DNA of 52,906 nucleotides from Microbacterium saccharophilum (GTDB taxonomy: Bacteria > Actinomycetota > Actinomycetes > Actinomycetales > Microbacteriaceae), in NCBI RefSeq assembly GCF_007992455.1, contig NZ_BKAH01000015.1, positions 1 through 52,906 on the forward strand, written 5' to 3'. The position numbers and the translations under genes are program-made. The notes under the pieces are model-generated. The model had not been told where the DNA came from. It saw only the letters and a list, made by a program, of their open reading frames with translations, and made no database searches. Below, one piece after another: positions 7,899 through 16,059 of the stretch (position 1 is the first letter of the stretch; every line of letters starts with the position of its first letter).

Positions 7899-7904
7899 TA
7901 GCGT
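7899..7904 (+). promoter_or_regulatory. Leaderless -10 box of the lipoprotein gene
   Basis: TAGCGT ends 7 nt before the ATG at 7912. This fixes the start at 7912 rather than the in-frame ATG at 7903, which lies inside the box-to-start gap. Confidence 0.55.
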
Positions 7905-7911
7905 GGGCGGC

Positions 7912-8412
7912 ATGGCCGTCCGTCGATCCGTGCTCCTCGTGCCTCTCCTCGCCCTGCTGGCGCTGACCGCCGGCTGCGCCGTGACGCTGGATGCCGCCCC
8001 GTCGGCGTCCGCGTCGCCGACCGCCGCCTGCCCGGAGCAGGACGGCGTGCCGCTCCCGGAAGGCTGCGCGGGCTACGATCCGGATGCCGCGATGGCCCAG
8101 AACGACATGTACCGGCAGCGCCTGGCGCTGGGGGCGGAGGCGCAGGCGGCGAACGAACGCCTCGTCGGGCCCATCACCCTCGCCCTCGAGGAGCTCCGCA
8201 CGGCAGACGGGGGCTTCACCGAAGACGACGTGCGCGCCGCCCTGGCGGAGGCCGGAGCCGCGGCGATCCAGACCCGCACGGGGGCCGGCGACGTCCTGTT
8301 CGGGGCGGCGGGACCGGTCGGCGGCTGCGTCTACGGGGCCGTCGAGGCGGAGCGCGTCACCGTCGAGGTGGGCGGCATCATCATGGACGGCGGCTGCCTC
8401 CCGGCCCAGTGA
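7912..8412 (+). CDS. Predicted lipoprotein, unknown function
   Basis: The 166-aa product begins with a signal peptide (MAVRRS, then a hydrophobic leucine-rich segment) ending in the lipobox LTAGC, so Cys22 is probably lipidated and the protein anchored outside the membrane. The mature part has an Ala/Ser/Pro linker, then a small helical and beta domain. Four further cysteines could form two disulfides. No known enzymatic domain is recognised. It is convergent with the exonuclease gene. Confidence 0.75.
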   Translation: MAVRRSVLLVPLLALLALTAGCAVTLDAAPSASASPTAACPEQDGVPLPEGCAGYDPDAAMAQNDMYRQRLALGAEAQAANERLVGPITLALEELRTADGGFTEDDVRAALAEAGAAAIQTRTGAGDVLFGAAGPVGGCVYGAVEAERVTVEVGGIIMDGGCLPAQ

Positions 8413-8442
8413 GTGCGGGCGGCGGACGGCCGGGTTCAGTCG

Positions 8443-8463
8443 ATCCGCCCGGTTCAGGCGGAT
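8443..8463. terminator. Possible bidirectional terminator between convergent genes
   Basis: Arms ATCCGCC (8443-8449) and GGCGGAT (8457-8463) form a 7-bp stem with a 7-nt loop, in the 160-bp gap between the lipoprotein and exonuclease genes. There is no U tract, so it is a weak call. The rest of the gap holds short near-repeats of TGCCTGACTGCGGC and nothing else I can interpret. Confidence 0.35.
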
Positions 8464-8572
8464 TCGTGCCGGATCTGCCTGACTGCGGCGGAATGCCTGA
8501 CTGCGGCTCGGAGCCCGACGACGGCCGGATGCGCGCCCGGCCGTGTGAGCGCGGGCGCCGGACGGCCGCCGG

Positions 8573-9340
8573 TCAGCGGATCGGCCAGCTGCCGTCCACG
8601 GCGTCCTCGGCGTCGAGCCGGCCGATGCGGATGAAGTACTCCGTCAGGCTCTCCGCCTGCGCCCGGGCCCAGCCGATCTGCTGCGTGTGCAGCTCGTGCA
8701 CGGTCGGCGGCAGCGCGAAGCGTGCGGCGAGGGCCTGCGCCACCCGTCCCGCGGCGATCGCGTCGGCCGCTGCATCGTGCGCGCCCTCCAGCGTCACGGC
8801 GTAGTGCGCCGCGACCACCTCCAGTGTCCGCTTGCCGCGGCGGTACCGGTCGTAGGTCTTGTCCAGGACGAGCGGGTCGATGACCGGTGCGGGATCGAGG
8901 ATCGGCGGGATGCCGTGCCGGAGCGCCTCGTGCTTGAGCAGGGAGAAGTCGTACGGCGCGTTGTACGCGACGACGGGGATGCCGGCGTCCAGGAGCGCAC
9001 GGAGGGCATCCACGATCTCCGCGACCACTGCGGCCGCCGGTCGTCCCTCCGCCCGTGCGCGCGCCGTCGTGATGCCGTGCACGGCGGTCGCGCCGGCCGG
9101 GATCTCCACGCCGGGATCGGCGAGCCAGCCGTGCGCGCGCACGACGCCGCCGTCGGCGTCGAGCAGCCCGACGTGCGCCGTCACGATCCGGTCGGTCGTG
9201 ACGTCGACACCGGTCGTCTCCAGGTCGAAGACGCCGATCGCCTGCGCCCAGCCGGGAAGGGCGGGGGCGGGAGCCGGCGCCTGGTCCTGTTCCCACGCGT
9301 CGTCCCAGAGGGCGAGCGGCTCGGGCTGCCACATGTCCAT
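8573..9340 (-). CDS. DEDDh 3'-5' exonuclease (DNA pol III epsilon-like)
   Basis: A 255-aa single-domain exonuclease of the DnaQ superfamily. Exo I is FDLETTG (Asp39, Glu41), Exo II is NAPYDFS, and Exo III carries HDAAADA with the His of the DEDDh subclass. An N-terminal Trp- and Pro-rich leader of about 30 residues precedes the domain. It lacks polymerase or UvrC-like domains, so a stand-alone DNA repair or proofreading accessory nuclease is likely. The TAGCGT box 6 nt before the ATG fixes the start. Confidence 0.9.
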   Translation of the reverse strand: MDMWQPEPLALWDDAWEQDQAPAPAPALPGWAQAIGVFDLETTGVDVTTDRIVTAHVGLLDADGGVVRAHGWLADPGVEIPAGATAVHGITTARARAEGRPAAAVVAEIVDALRALLDAGIPVVAYNAPYDFSLLKHEALRHGIPPILDPAPVIDPLVLDKTYDRYRRGKRTLEVVAAHYAVTLEGAHDAAADAIAAGRVAQALAARFALPPTVHELHTQQIGWARAQAESLTEYFIRIGRLDAEDAVDGSWPIR

Positions 9341-9346
9341 GCTCCG

Positions 9347-9352
9347 ACGCTA
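9347..9352 (-). promoter_or_regulatory. Leaderless -10 box of the exonuclease gene
   Basis: TAGCGT on the minus strand, 6 nt before the ATG at 9340. Confidence 0.55.
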
Positions 9353-9393
9353 GGTCCTGACGCCGACACGGCGGGGGAGCCGCGCCGCACTCG

Positions 9394-9399
9394 TAGACT
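9394..9399 (+). promoter_or_regulatory. Leaderless -10 box of the second alpha/beta hydrolase gene
   Basis: TAGACT ends 6 nt before the GTG at 9406. It is divergent from the exonuclease promoter 42 bp away. Confidence 0.55.
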
Positions 9400-9405
9400 C
9401 GACGG

Positions 9406-10305
9406 GTGACCGCTCCGCACCCGTACGCCGATCTGCTCGCCGCGATCCCCGTGCGGCGGCGCGAGGTCGCGGTGCTCGGCGGGACCACGGCGTACTGGGT
9501 CTACGGTCCGGAGGACGCCGCCGTCACCGTCGTCGCGGTGCACGGCTTCCGCGGCGAGCATCACGGCCTCGAGCCGGTCGTCGCCCACCTCGACGGCATC
9601 CGCGTCATCTCACCCGATCTCCCGGGCTTCGGCGAGACCGCACCGGTCCCGGGCCGCCGGCACACGCTCGACCTCTACGCCGAATGGCTCACGGCCTTCG
9701 CTGCCGCCGTCGCCCCGGGCGCGGAGATCCTCGGGCACTCCTTCGGCTCCATCGTCGCCGCCGCCGCCGTGGCGCGTGGGCTGCCGACGCCGCGCGTCAT
9801 CCTCGTGAACCCCATCGGCGCGCCCGCCCTGGAGGGTCCGCGCGGGATCCTCACGCGCCTCGCCGTCTTCTACTACTGGGCGGGCGCGCGCCTCCCGCGT
9901 CGCCTGGGTGAGGCGGTGCTGCGCAGCCGCCTCGTCGTGCGGATCATGAGCGTCTCGATGGCCAAGACGAGCGACCGCGCGCTGCGCGCCTTCATCCACG
10001 ACCAGCACGACACGTACTTCTCCCGGTTCGCCGATCGCGACGTCCTGCACGACGCGTTCGTGGCGTCGGTGTCCAACGACGTGCGCGCCTTCGCGCCGGC
10101 GATCGCGCAGCCGACGCTGCTGATCGCCGCCGTGCGCGACGACATCACGCCCATCGAGGCGGAGCGGCACCTGCAGACGCTGTTTCCGCAGGCCGAGCTC
10201 GTCGAGATCGACGACGTCGGCCACCTCATCCACTACGAGACGCCGCGGGTCGCGGCATCCGCCGTCAGGCGCTTTCTCGCGCCTTCCGGCGGCGGTACGC
10301 GTTGA
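9406..10305 (+). CDS. Alpha/beta hydrolase
   Basis: The 299-aa hydrolase has the HGFRGEHHG oxyanion region near residue 46, nucleophile elbow GHSFGS (Ser112), a likely acid Asp in the AVRDDITP segment, and the catalytic His in DVGHLIHYE. A helical lid lies between residues about 140 and 215. The substrate is unknown. The final 41 bp overlap the 3' end of the convergent CGNR gene, so both stop codons lie inside the other gene's coding sequence. Confidence 0.85.
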   Translation: MTAPHPYADLLAAIPVRRREVAVLGGTTAYWVYGPEDAAVTVVAVHGFRGEHHGLEPVVAHLDGIRVISPDLPGFGETAPVPGRRHTLDLYAEWLTAFAAAVAPGAEILGHSFGSIVAAAAVARGLPTPRVILVNPIGAPALEGPRGILTRLAVFYYWAGARLPRRLGEAVLRSRLVVRIMSVSMAKTSDRALRAFIHDQHDTYFSRFADRDVLHDAFVASVSNDVRAFAPAIAQPTLLIAAVRDDITPIEAERHLQTLFPQAELVEIDDVGHLIHYETPRVAASAVRRFLAPSGGGTR

Positions 10306-10825
10306 CGTTCATGCGGTTTCCGCAGTTGCCGGTGTCGCAGTAGCGCTTCGAGCCGTTCTTCGAGTAGTCCACGTACACCGATCGGCAGTCGTCGGCGTCG
10401 CACACCCGCACCCGGTCGTACATGTCCGAGCGGATGACGTCGACGAACGCCATGGCCGCCTCCACGAGGATGCGCGTGGCGAGCGGGGCGCCCTCGTCGG
10501 TGGCGTGGATGTGCCAGTCGTACGAGTCGTGGATGACGAGCTGCGGCAGCGCCCGCCCGTCGCGGAGCATCGCGTTCACGAGCGGGACGGCACCCGCCCG
10601 GTCGGCCTGCCACAGGGCGTGCAGGCGGGGACGGATGCCGCGCAGAGCCGCGAGCTCCTCCGCGTCGCGGCGCATCGACCCCGTGTAGGGGAACTCGGTG
10701 AGGAACGCGGCCAGATCGGACTGATCGGCGAGGTGGTCGACGCCCTCGAAATCGGTCTCGGGGAGCGTGTTCACGAGGGCGGTCGCGGCTCGGAGGGACA
10801 ATTCCGTGTCACGGATGAAAACCAT
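10265..10825 (-). CDS. CGNR zinc-finger (ABATE domain) protein
   Basis: The 186-aa product has an N-terminal ABATE-type domain (about residues 1-130) and a C-terminal CGNR zinc finger. Cysteines lie in CDADDC, YC and the terminal CGNR block, followed by a basic RRRK tail. Such proteins are thought to be stress- or ligand-responsive transcription regulators. It is divergent from an EamA permease gene across a 75-bp gap containing GTGTAAACAC, so it may control the permease. An AGGAG precedes the ATG. Confidence 0.85.
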   Translation of the reverse strand: MVFIRDTELSLRAATALVNTLPETDFEGVDHLADQSDLAAFLTEFPYTGSMRRDAEELAALRGIRPRLHALWQADRAGAVPLVNAMLRDGRALPQLVIHDSYDWHIHATDEGAPLATRILVEAAMAFVDVIRSDMYDRVRVCDADDCRSVYVDYSKNGSKRYCDTGNCGNRMNVNAYRRRKARESA

Positions 10826-10860
10826 CTTGACTCCTGACGCTCGCGGGCAGTACCGTCACC

Positions 10861-10871
10861 AGTGTAAACAC
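10861..10871. promoter_or_regulatory. Candidate operator/promoter between CGNR gene and EamA gene
   Basis: GTGTAAACAC (10862-10871) is an interrupted palindrome with GTGT and ACAC arms. On the minus strand it overlaps TACACT (10861-10866), a plausible -10 for the CGNR gene about 35 nt from its ATG. A repressor bound there could control both divergent genes. The assignment is inferred from position and symmetry. Confidence 0.4.
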
Positions 10872-10900
10872 AGTTCACCCCTGACAGTCGAGGACCGACG

Positions 10901-11938
10901 GTGACCCAGACGGCAGCCCTGCCCCTCATCCCCGCCCCGGGCGCGCCCGCGGGCGCCGTCTCCGTCGCCACCTTGGTCACCACGGCGCCGGACCGCCGGG
11001 CGAGCGGCATCGTCCTCGCCGTCGTCTCGGCCCTCGCGTTCTCCTCCAGCGGGCCGCTGGTCAAACCCCTCCTGGAAGCGGGGTGGTCGTTGTCGGCCGC
11101 GCTGATCGTGCGGATGGGCCTCGCGGGGCTCATCCTCTCGCCCATGCTGGTCCGGGTCGTCCTGCGGGAGCGGTCCTTCCTGCGGCGGCACTGGCCGTCG
11201 CTCCTCGCCTTCGGGCTCATCCCCGTCGCGGGCTGCCAGCTGCTGTTCTTCTCCGCGATGCAGCGGATGCCGGTGGCCGTGGCGCTGCTCATCCAGTACC
11301 TCGCGCCGGTGTTCCTCGTCGCCTTCGTATGGCTGCGGACGCGGCGCGCGCCCTCCGCCCTGGTCCTCGCCGGATCCGCCGTCGCGGTCGTGGGGCTCGT
11401 GCTCGTCGTCGACGTCGTGGGGGCGCGGTTCGATCTCCTCGGCACCCTGTTCGCGCTCGCGGCGGCGATCTGCGTGTGCGTCTACTTCGTCATGTCCGAG
11501 CGCACCGGCGACGACCTGCCGCCGCTCGCCCTCGCCTCCGGAGGGCTGCTCGTGGGGGCGGTGTTCATGGCGGTGCTCGCCGTCACCGGCATCCTGCCCT
11601 TCGCCGCTCCCGCCGTCACGGTCGCCTTCCACGGCGTCGCGCTGCCCGGCATCGTCCCCCTGCTGTTCGTCGGCGCCGTCGGGACGACCCTCGGCTACGC
11701 GCTCGGCGTCGTCGCCGTTCCGCGCGTCGGATCGCGCCTGGCGTCCTTCATCGGCCTGTCCGAGGTGCTCTTCGCGCTCGCCTTCGCGTGGCTGCTGCTC
11801 GGGGAGGCGCCCGCGCCGATCCAGTTCGCCGGCGGTGCGCTCATCCTCGTCGGCGTCGTGCTCGTGCGGATGGATGCCGGGGGGGTCAGCGCTCCCGTCG
11901 AGCCTCTTCCAGCAGGGGCCGCACCCGATAGCCGATGA
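10901..11938 (+). CDS. EamA/DMT family permease
   Basis: The 345-aa protein has a 30-residue cytoplasmic lead and about ten hydrophobic helices organised as two EamA repeats, as in drug/metabolite transporters. The first repeat carries ALAFSSSGPLVKPLL and the second ends LLLGEAPAPIQFAGGALILVGVVLV. Substrates of this superfamily range from amino acids to drugs and cannot be told from sequence. It starts with GTG. Its last 53 bp overlap the convergent Lrp gene. Confidence 0.9.
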   Translation: MTQTAALPLIPAPGAPAGAVSVATLVTTAPDRRASGIVLAVVSALAFSSSGPLVKPLLEAGWSLSAALIVRMGLAGLILSPMLVRVVLRERSFLRRHWPSLLAFGLIPVAGCQLLFFSAMQRMPVAVALLIQYLAPVFLVAFVWLRTRRAPSALVLAGSAVAVVGLVLVVDVVGARFDLLGTLFALAAAICVCVYFVMSERTGDDLPPLALASGGLLVGAVFMAVLAVTGILPFAAPAVTVAFHGVALPGIVPLLFVGAVGTTLGYALGVVAVPRVGSRLASFIGLSEVLFALAFAWLLLGEAPAPIQFAGGALILVGVVLVRMDAGGVSAPVEPLPAGAAPDSR

Positions 11939-12359
11939 CCTCGCCCATGACGAGCGAGGTCTCGGTGCGCTCGACGCCCTCGATCGCGAGGATGCGGGCG
12001 TCGACATCGAACAGGTGCTGTGTGTCGCGGGCGGCGACGCGGACCAGCAGATCGACCTGACCGCTGAGGCCGTGCGCCTGCAGCACCTCGGGGATGAGGG
12101 CGAGCTCCGTCGTGATCCGCGGGAGGTGGGCCTGGTGCACCGTGACGCTCAGCATGGCCTCGATGGGGAAGCCGAGCTCGGCCGGCGCCATGGCGCGCTC
12201 GAAGGAGAGGAACACGCCGGAGCGGTCGAGCTTGGCCATGCGCGCCTGCACCGTGTTGCGCGAGAGCCCGAGGCGCTCGCTGAGCGCGACCACGGTGGCC
12301 CGGTGGTCATCGGCGAGCGCGTTCAGCAGCTCCAGATCGACGTGGTCCAAAGATCCCAT
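11886..12359 (-). CDS. Lrp/AsnC family regulator
   Basis: The 157-aa product has an N-terminal winged-helix domain (DHVDLELLNALADD, then LGLSRNTVQARMAKL) and a C-terminal RAM/AsnC ligand domain. Lrp family members sense amino acids. It is divergent from the branched-chain 2-oxoacid dehydrogenase genes, so it is a good candidate for a BkdR-like regulator responding to leucine, isoleucine or valine. I chose the ATG at 12359: a TATTGT box lies 8 nt upstream, and the longer ORF to 12410 runs through it. Confidence 0.88.
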   Translation of the reverse strand: MGSLDHVDLELLNALADDHRATVVALSERLGLSRNTVQARMAKLDRSGVFLSFERAMAPAELGFPIEAMLSVTVHQAHLPRITTELALIPEVLQAHGLSGQVDLLVRVAARDTQHLFDVDARILAIEGVERTETSLVMGEVIGYRVRPLLEEARRER

Positions 12360-12367
12360 AGTGCGAA

Positions 12368-12373
12368 ACAATA
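12368..12373 (-). promoter_or_regulatory. -10 box of the Lrp regulator gene
   Basis: TATTGT on the minus strand, 8 nt before the ATG at 12359. The transcript would be leaderless or nearly so. Confidence 0.45.
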
Positions 12374-12404
12374 GCAGGCCTTGCGCGCCGCGCTTTGGCA
12401 ACAT

Positions 12405-12454
12405 GCTCAACCCCCGACGGGATGCTTGAGCTAGGTGCGATGCGGACGTACTCT
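12405..12454 (+). promoter_or_regulatory. Promoter and possible Lrp operator of the bkd operon
   Basis: TTGAGC (12426-12431) and TACTCT (12449-12454) are separated by exactly 17 nt, a good -35/-10 pair. The -35 is also the right arm of an inverted repeat with GCTCAA (12405-12410) 15 nt upstream. A regulator bound to this repeat would cover the -35. The divergent Lrp protein is the obvious candidate, but this is inference. Confidence 0.5.
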
Positions 12455-12534
12455 CTGGTCAGCCGGCGACGATGCCGGCGCTCTGGATCGGCCGACGTCC
12501 ACAAGACCCTCGGCCGGGAACAGGAGGGATGACG

Positions 12535-13659
12535 ATGACGCACACCCTGAACCCCTCGGTCGAGACCTCGACCGACCTGGACGACCTCGCCCGGCTGCTC
12601 ACACCCGACGGGCGGCGCATCTCCGATCGGCAGCTCGACCCGTGGGTCGAGGACCTCGACCCGGAGGCCCTCCGCGGCCTGTACCGCGACATGGCGCTGC
12701 TGCGCCGCCTCGACGCCGAGGGCGTCGCGCTGCAGCGTCAAGGGCAGCTCGGGCTGTGGGCGCCCGCGCAGGGCCAGGAGGCCGTGCAGATCGGGACCGC
12801 GCGGGCCTGCCGGGCCGATGACTTCCTCTTCCCGAGCTACTGCGAGCTCGGCGTCCAGCTGGTCCGCGGCGCGAAGCCGGCGGACTTCATCCTCGCCTGG
12901 CGCGGCGAGATGCACTCGACCTACAACCCCTACGAGCTCAACACCGCCACGCCGCAGATCATCATCGGCGCGCAGACGCTGCACGCCGTCGGCTACGCGA
13001 TGGGCATCCAGCGCGACGGGGAGGATCAGGTCGCCGTGGCCTACTTCGGCGACGGGGCGACGAGCCAGGGCGACGTCAACGAGGCGATGGTGTTCGCCTC
13101 GTCCTTCCGCTCGCCCGTCGTGTTCGTCTGCTCGAACAACCAGTGGGCGATCTCGGAGCCCGTCACGGTGCAGGCGAAGTTCCCCATCGCCGGCCGCGCT
13201 CCCGGGTTCGGCATCCCGAGCCTCCGCGTGGACGGCAACGATGTCTTGGCGTGCCTCGCCGCCATGCGGTGGGCCCTCGACCACGCCCGCACCGGCAAGG
13301 GACCCGTCTTCATCGAGGCCGTGACCTACCGGATGGGTCCGCACACCACCTCGGACGACCCGACCCGGTACCGTTCCGCCGAGGAAGTCGAGGCCTGGCG
13401 CCGCAAGGACCCGCTGACCCGGCTCGAAGCGCTGCTGCGCTCCCAGGGGGCGTTCGACGACGAGTTCGTCGCCGAGGTGCAGGCCGACGCGGATCGGTTC
13501 ACGGCCGGCATGCGGGAGGCGGCGCTCACCGCCGTCACCCGCCCCGCGATCGAGGTGCTCGACGACGTCTACGCCGAGCCGCACACGGGCCTGGACGAGC
13601 AGCGCACGCGGTTCGCCGCGTACCTCGCCGGCTTCGAGAGTGAAGGAGAGGCGTCATGA
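12535..13659 (+). CDS. bkdA: Branched-chain 2-oxoacid dehydrogenase E1 alpha
   Basis: Thiamine-diphosphate E1 alpha subunit (374 aa) that decarboxylates branched-chain 2-oxoacids. It has the ThDP motif region FGDGATSQGDVNEAM and the SNNQWAISEP block, with conserved phosphorylation-loop-like RMGPHTTSDDPTRYR. Neighbouring leucine-degradation genes favour a branched-chain rather than pyruvate substrate. AGGAGG at 12522-12527 lies 7 nt from ATG 12535 but only 1 nt from ATG 12529, which decides the start. The stop overlaps the E1 beta ATG by 4 bases. Confidence 0.92.
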   Translation: MTHTLNPSVETSTDLDDLARLLTPDGRRISDRQLDPWVEDLDPEALRGLYRDMALLRRLDAEGVALQRQGQLGLWAPAQGQEAVQIGTARACRADDFLFPSYCELGVQLVRGAKPADFILAWRGEMHSTYNPYELNTATPQIIIGAQTLHAVGYAMGIQRDGEDQVAVAYFGDGATSQGDVNEAMVFASSFRSPVVFVCSNNQWAISEPVTVQAKFPIAGRAPGFGIPSLRVDGNDVLACLAAMRWALDHARTGKGPVFIEAVTYRMGPHTTSDDPTRYRSAEEVEAWRRKDPLTRLEALLRSQGAFDDEFVAEVQADADRFTAGMREAALTAVTRPAIEVLDDVYAEPHTGLDEQRTRFAAYLAGFESEGEAS

Positions 13660-14666
13660 CCCAGCTGACGATGGGCAAGGCCCTCGGCGCGGGACTGCGG
13701 CGGGCGATGGCCGACGACGACCGCGTCGTCGTGATGGGCGAGGATGTCGGCAAGCTCGGCGGCGTCTTCCGCATCACCGACGGCCTGCAGGCCGAGTTCG
13801 GCGCGATGCGGGTCATCGACACGCCGCTGGCGGAGTCCGGGATCATGGGCACGGCGGTGGGACTGGCCTTCCGCGGCTACCGGCCCGTCGTGGAGATCCA
13901 GTTCGACGGCTTCGTGTACCCCGCATTCGACCAGATCGTCTGCCAGGTCGCGAAGCTGCACTACCGCACCCGCGGCAACGTCACCATGCCGATCACGATC
14001 CGCATCCCGTGGGCCGGGGGCGTCGGGGCGGCGGAGCACCACTCCGAGTCGCCCGAGGCGTACTTCGTGCACACCTCCGGGCTGCGCGTCGTGGCGGTCT
14101 CCAACCCGCAGGACGCCTACGTCATGCTGCGCCAGGCGATCGCCTGCGACGACCCGGTCGTGTTCTTCGAACCCAAGCGGCTCTACCACACGAAGGGCCA
14201 GGTCGATCTCGACGGCGACATCGCCGACACCGCCCCCATGGGCGTCGCGCGCGTCGTCCGGGAGGGCTCCGACGTCACGCTCCTCACCTACGGCGCGCAG
14301 GTCGCGACGGCGCTGGACGCCGCCGAGGCGGCCGAGGACGACGGCGTCTCCCTCGAGGTCATCGACCTCCGCTCGATCTCGCCGGTGGACTACGCCACCG
14401 TCACGGCCTCGGTCCGCAAGACCGGGCGCGTCGTCGTCACCCACGAGGCGGCGCGGGAGGCGGGCGTCGGCGCCGAGCTCATCGCGAGCATCACGGAGAA
14501 GTGCTTCCACTACCTCGAGTCCGCCCCCGTCCGCGTGACGGGCCACGACATCCCCTACCCGCCGGCGAAGCTGGAGAAGCATCACGTGCCCGACCTCGAC
14601 CGCATCCTGGACGGCGTCGACCGGGTGCTGGACCGCCCGAACAGTCTCTCGGAGGTGCCGCGGTGA
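13656..14666 (+). CDS. bkdB: Branched-chain 2-oxoacid dehydrogenase E1 beta
   Basis: The 336-aa transketolase-type E1 beta has the GEDVGKLGGVFRITDGL N-terminal block, GIMGTAVGLAFRGYRPVVEIQF near residue 65, and AGGVGAAEHHSES. It pairs with the preceding alpha subunit to form the alpha2-beta2 ThDP enzyme. It overlaps the upstream gene (ATGA) and the downstream E2 gene (GTGA), so the three subunits should be made by coupled translation. Confidence 0.93.
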   Translation: MTQLTMGKALGAGLRRAMADDDRVVVMGEDVGKLGGVFRITDGLQAEFGAMRVIDTPLAESGIMGTAVGLAFRGYRPVVEIQFDGFVYPAFDQIVCQVAKLHYRTRGNVTMPITIRIPWAGGVGAAEHHSESPEAYFVHTSGLRVVAVSNPQDAYVMLRQAIACDDPVVFFEPKRLYHTKGQVDLDGDIADTAPMGVARVVREGSDVTLLTYGAQVATALDAAEAAEDDGVSLEVIDLRSISPVDYATVTASVRKTGRVVVTHEAAREAGVGAELIASITEKCFHYLESAPVRVTGHDIPYPPAKLEKHHVPDLDRILDGVDRVLDRPNSLSEVPR

Positions 14667-16048
14667 TCGTCGAGTTCCGCTTGCCCGACCTGGGGGAGGG
14701 CCTCCCCGAGGCGGAGATCGTGCAGTGGCACGTCGCCGTGGGCGATACTGTGACCCTCAACCAGACCATCGCCGACGTGGAGACCGCGAAGGCGATCGTC
14801 GAGCTGCCCTCGCCGTACGCCGGCACCGTCCGGGAGCTGCGGCACGCGGACGGCGACGTCGTCGCGGTGGGCGACGTGCTCATCGCGTTCGAGGTCGCCG
14901 GCGCCGAGCCGGATGCCGCATCCGCCGCCCCGTCCGCGCCGGCCGCCCCGGCCACCCCGGCGGAACCCGCCGCAGCCGCGTCGGAGGAGTCCGCCCAGCC
15001 GAACCTCGTCGGGTACGGCGCGGCGCCGCGCGGCGCCGCCCGCCCGCAGCGGCGTGCCCGCGTCGGCGCGCGCGCGGCGGCGACCGACACCGCGGTCCTC
15101 GAGGCCGCGCCGCACGACGTCGTGACGGCCTCGCCCCCGGACGACACGCGGCACGAGCGGCCCCGGTCGACCCCGCCGGTCCGGAAGCTCGCGAAGGACC
15201 TCGGCATCGACCTCGCGCTCGTCGAGGCCTCCGGCGCGACGGGGATCATCACGCGCGCCGACGTGGAGGCGTTCGCCGCCCGCACGGCGCCCGCGGAATC
15301 CGCCGCGACCGCCGCCCGCCCCGCCGCGCCGCGCGTCGAACGCGGCGAACGCGAGACCCGCATCCCGATCCGGGGCGTCCGCAAGCACACGGCGGAGGCG
15401 ATGGTGCGGAGCGCCTTCACGGCCCCGCACGTCACGACGTTCCTGACGATCGACGTCACGGCCACGACGCGTCTCCTCGCCGGGCTGAAGGCCGACCGCC
15501 GGCTCGCCGACCACCGGATCGGCATCCTCGCTGTCGCGGCGAAAGCCGTCTGCCTGGCCCTCGCCGCGCACCCCGAACTCAACTCGCGGTGGGACGAGGC
15601 CGCCGGCGAGATCGTCCAGTACCACTACGTGAACCTCGGCATCGCCGCGGCCACCGAGCGCGGACTCGTCGTGCCGAACGTGAAGGATGCCGACGGGCTG
15701 ACCCTCGTCGAGCTGTCCGATGCGATCGGCGACCTCGCCGAGACGGCGCGCGCCGGCAAGGCGGGTCTCGACGTCCTCACCGGCGGGACCTTCTCCATCA
15801 CGAACTTCGGCGTGTTCGGGATGGATGCGGGAACCCCCATCCTCAACCCCGGGGAGGCCGGCATCCTCGGTCTCGGCGCCGTGCGCCGCCGCCCGTGGGA
15901 GCACAAGGGCGAGATCGCGCTGCGGGATGTGCTCACCCTGAGCCTGTCGTTCGACCACCGCCTCGCCGACGGCGAGCAGGGGTCGCTGTTCCTCCGCGAC
16001 GTCGCCGACGTGCTGGGCGACCCGGGGCGGGCGATGCTGCTGCGGTGA
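14663..16048 (+). CDS. bkdC: Branched-chain 2-oxoacid dehydrogenase E2 (lipoyl acyltransferase)
   Basis: The 461-aa E2 transfers the acyl group to CoA. It has one N-terminal lipoyl domain with Lys43 in DVETAKA, an Ala/Pro-rich linker, a peripheral subunit-binding domain (PPVRKLAKDLGIDL, near residues 171-205), and a catalytic acyltransferase domain ending with the active-site SFDHRLADG. No dihydrolipoamide dehydrogenase (E3) gene lies in this locus, so a shared E3 elsewhere is expected. The GTG start overlaps the E1 beta stop. Confidence 0.93.
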   Translation: MIVEFRLPDLGEGLPEAEIVQWHVAVGDTVTLNQTIADVETAKAIVELPSPYAGTVRELRHADGDVVAVGDVLIAFEVAGAEPDAASAAPSAPAAPATPAEPAAAASEESAQPNLVGYGAAPRGAARPQRRARVGARAAATDTAVLEAAPHDVVTASPPDDTRHERPRSTPPVRKLAKDLGIDLALVEASGATGIITRADVEAFAARTAPAESAATAARPAAPRVERGERETRIPIRGVRKHTAEAMVRSAFTAPHVTTFLTIDVTATTRLLAGLKADRRLADHRIGILAVAAKAVCLALAAHPELNSRWDEAAGEIVQYHYVNLGIAAATERGLVVPNVKDADGLTLVELSDAIGDLAETARAGKAGLDVLTGGTFSITNFGVFGMDAGTPILNPGEAGILGLGAVRRRPWEHKGEIALRDVLTLSLSFDHRLADGEQGSLFLRDVADVLGDPGRAMLLR

Positions 16049-16059
16049 CCCGGGCCGGC

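Noticed and set aside
8409..8804. A 131-codon frame after the lipoprotein gene
   Set aside because: It overlaps the convergent exonuclease gene, lacks a ribosome site and has low-complexity composition.
12535..16048. Pyruvate dehydrogenase operon
   Set aside because: E1 alpha/beta plus E2 could be pyruvate-specific, but adjacency to MCC, acyl-CoA dehydrogenase and an Lrp regulator favours branched-chain 2-oxoacids. Confirming this needs enzyme assay.
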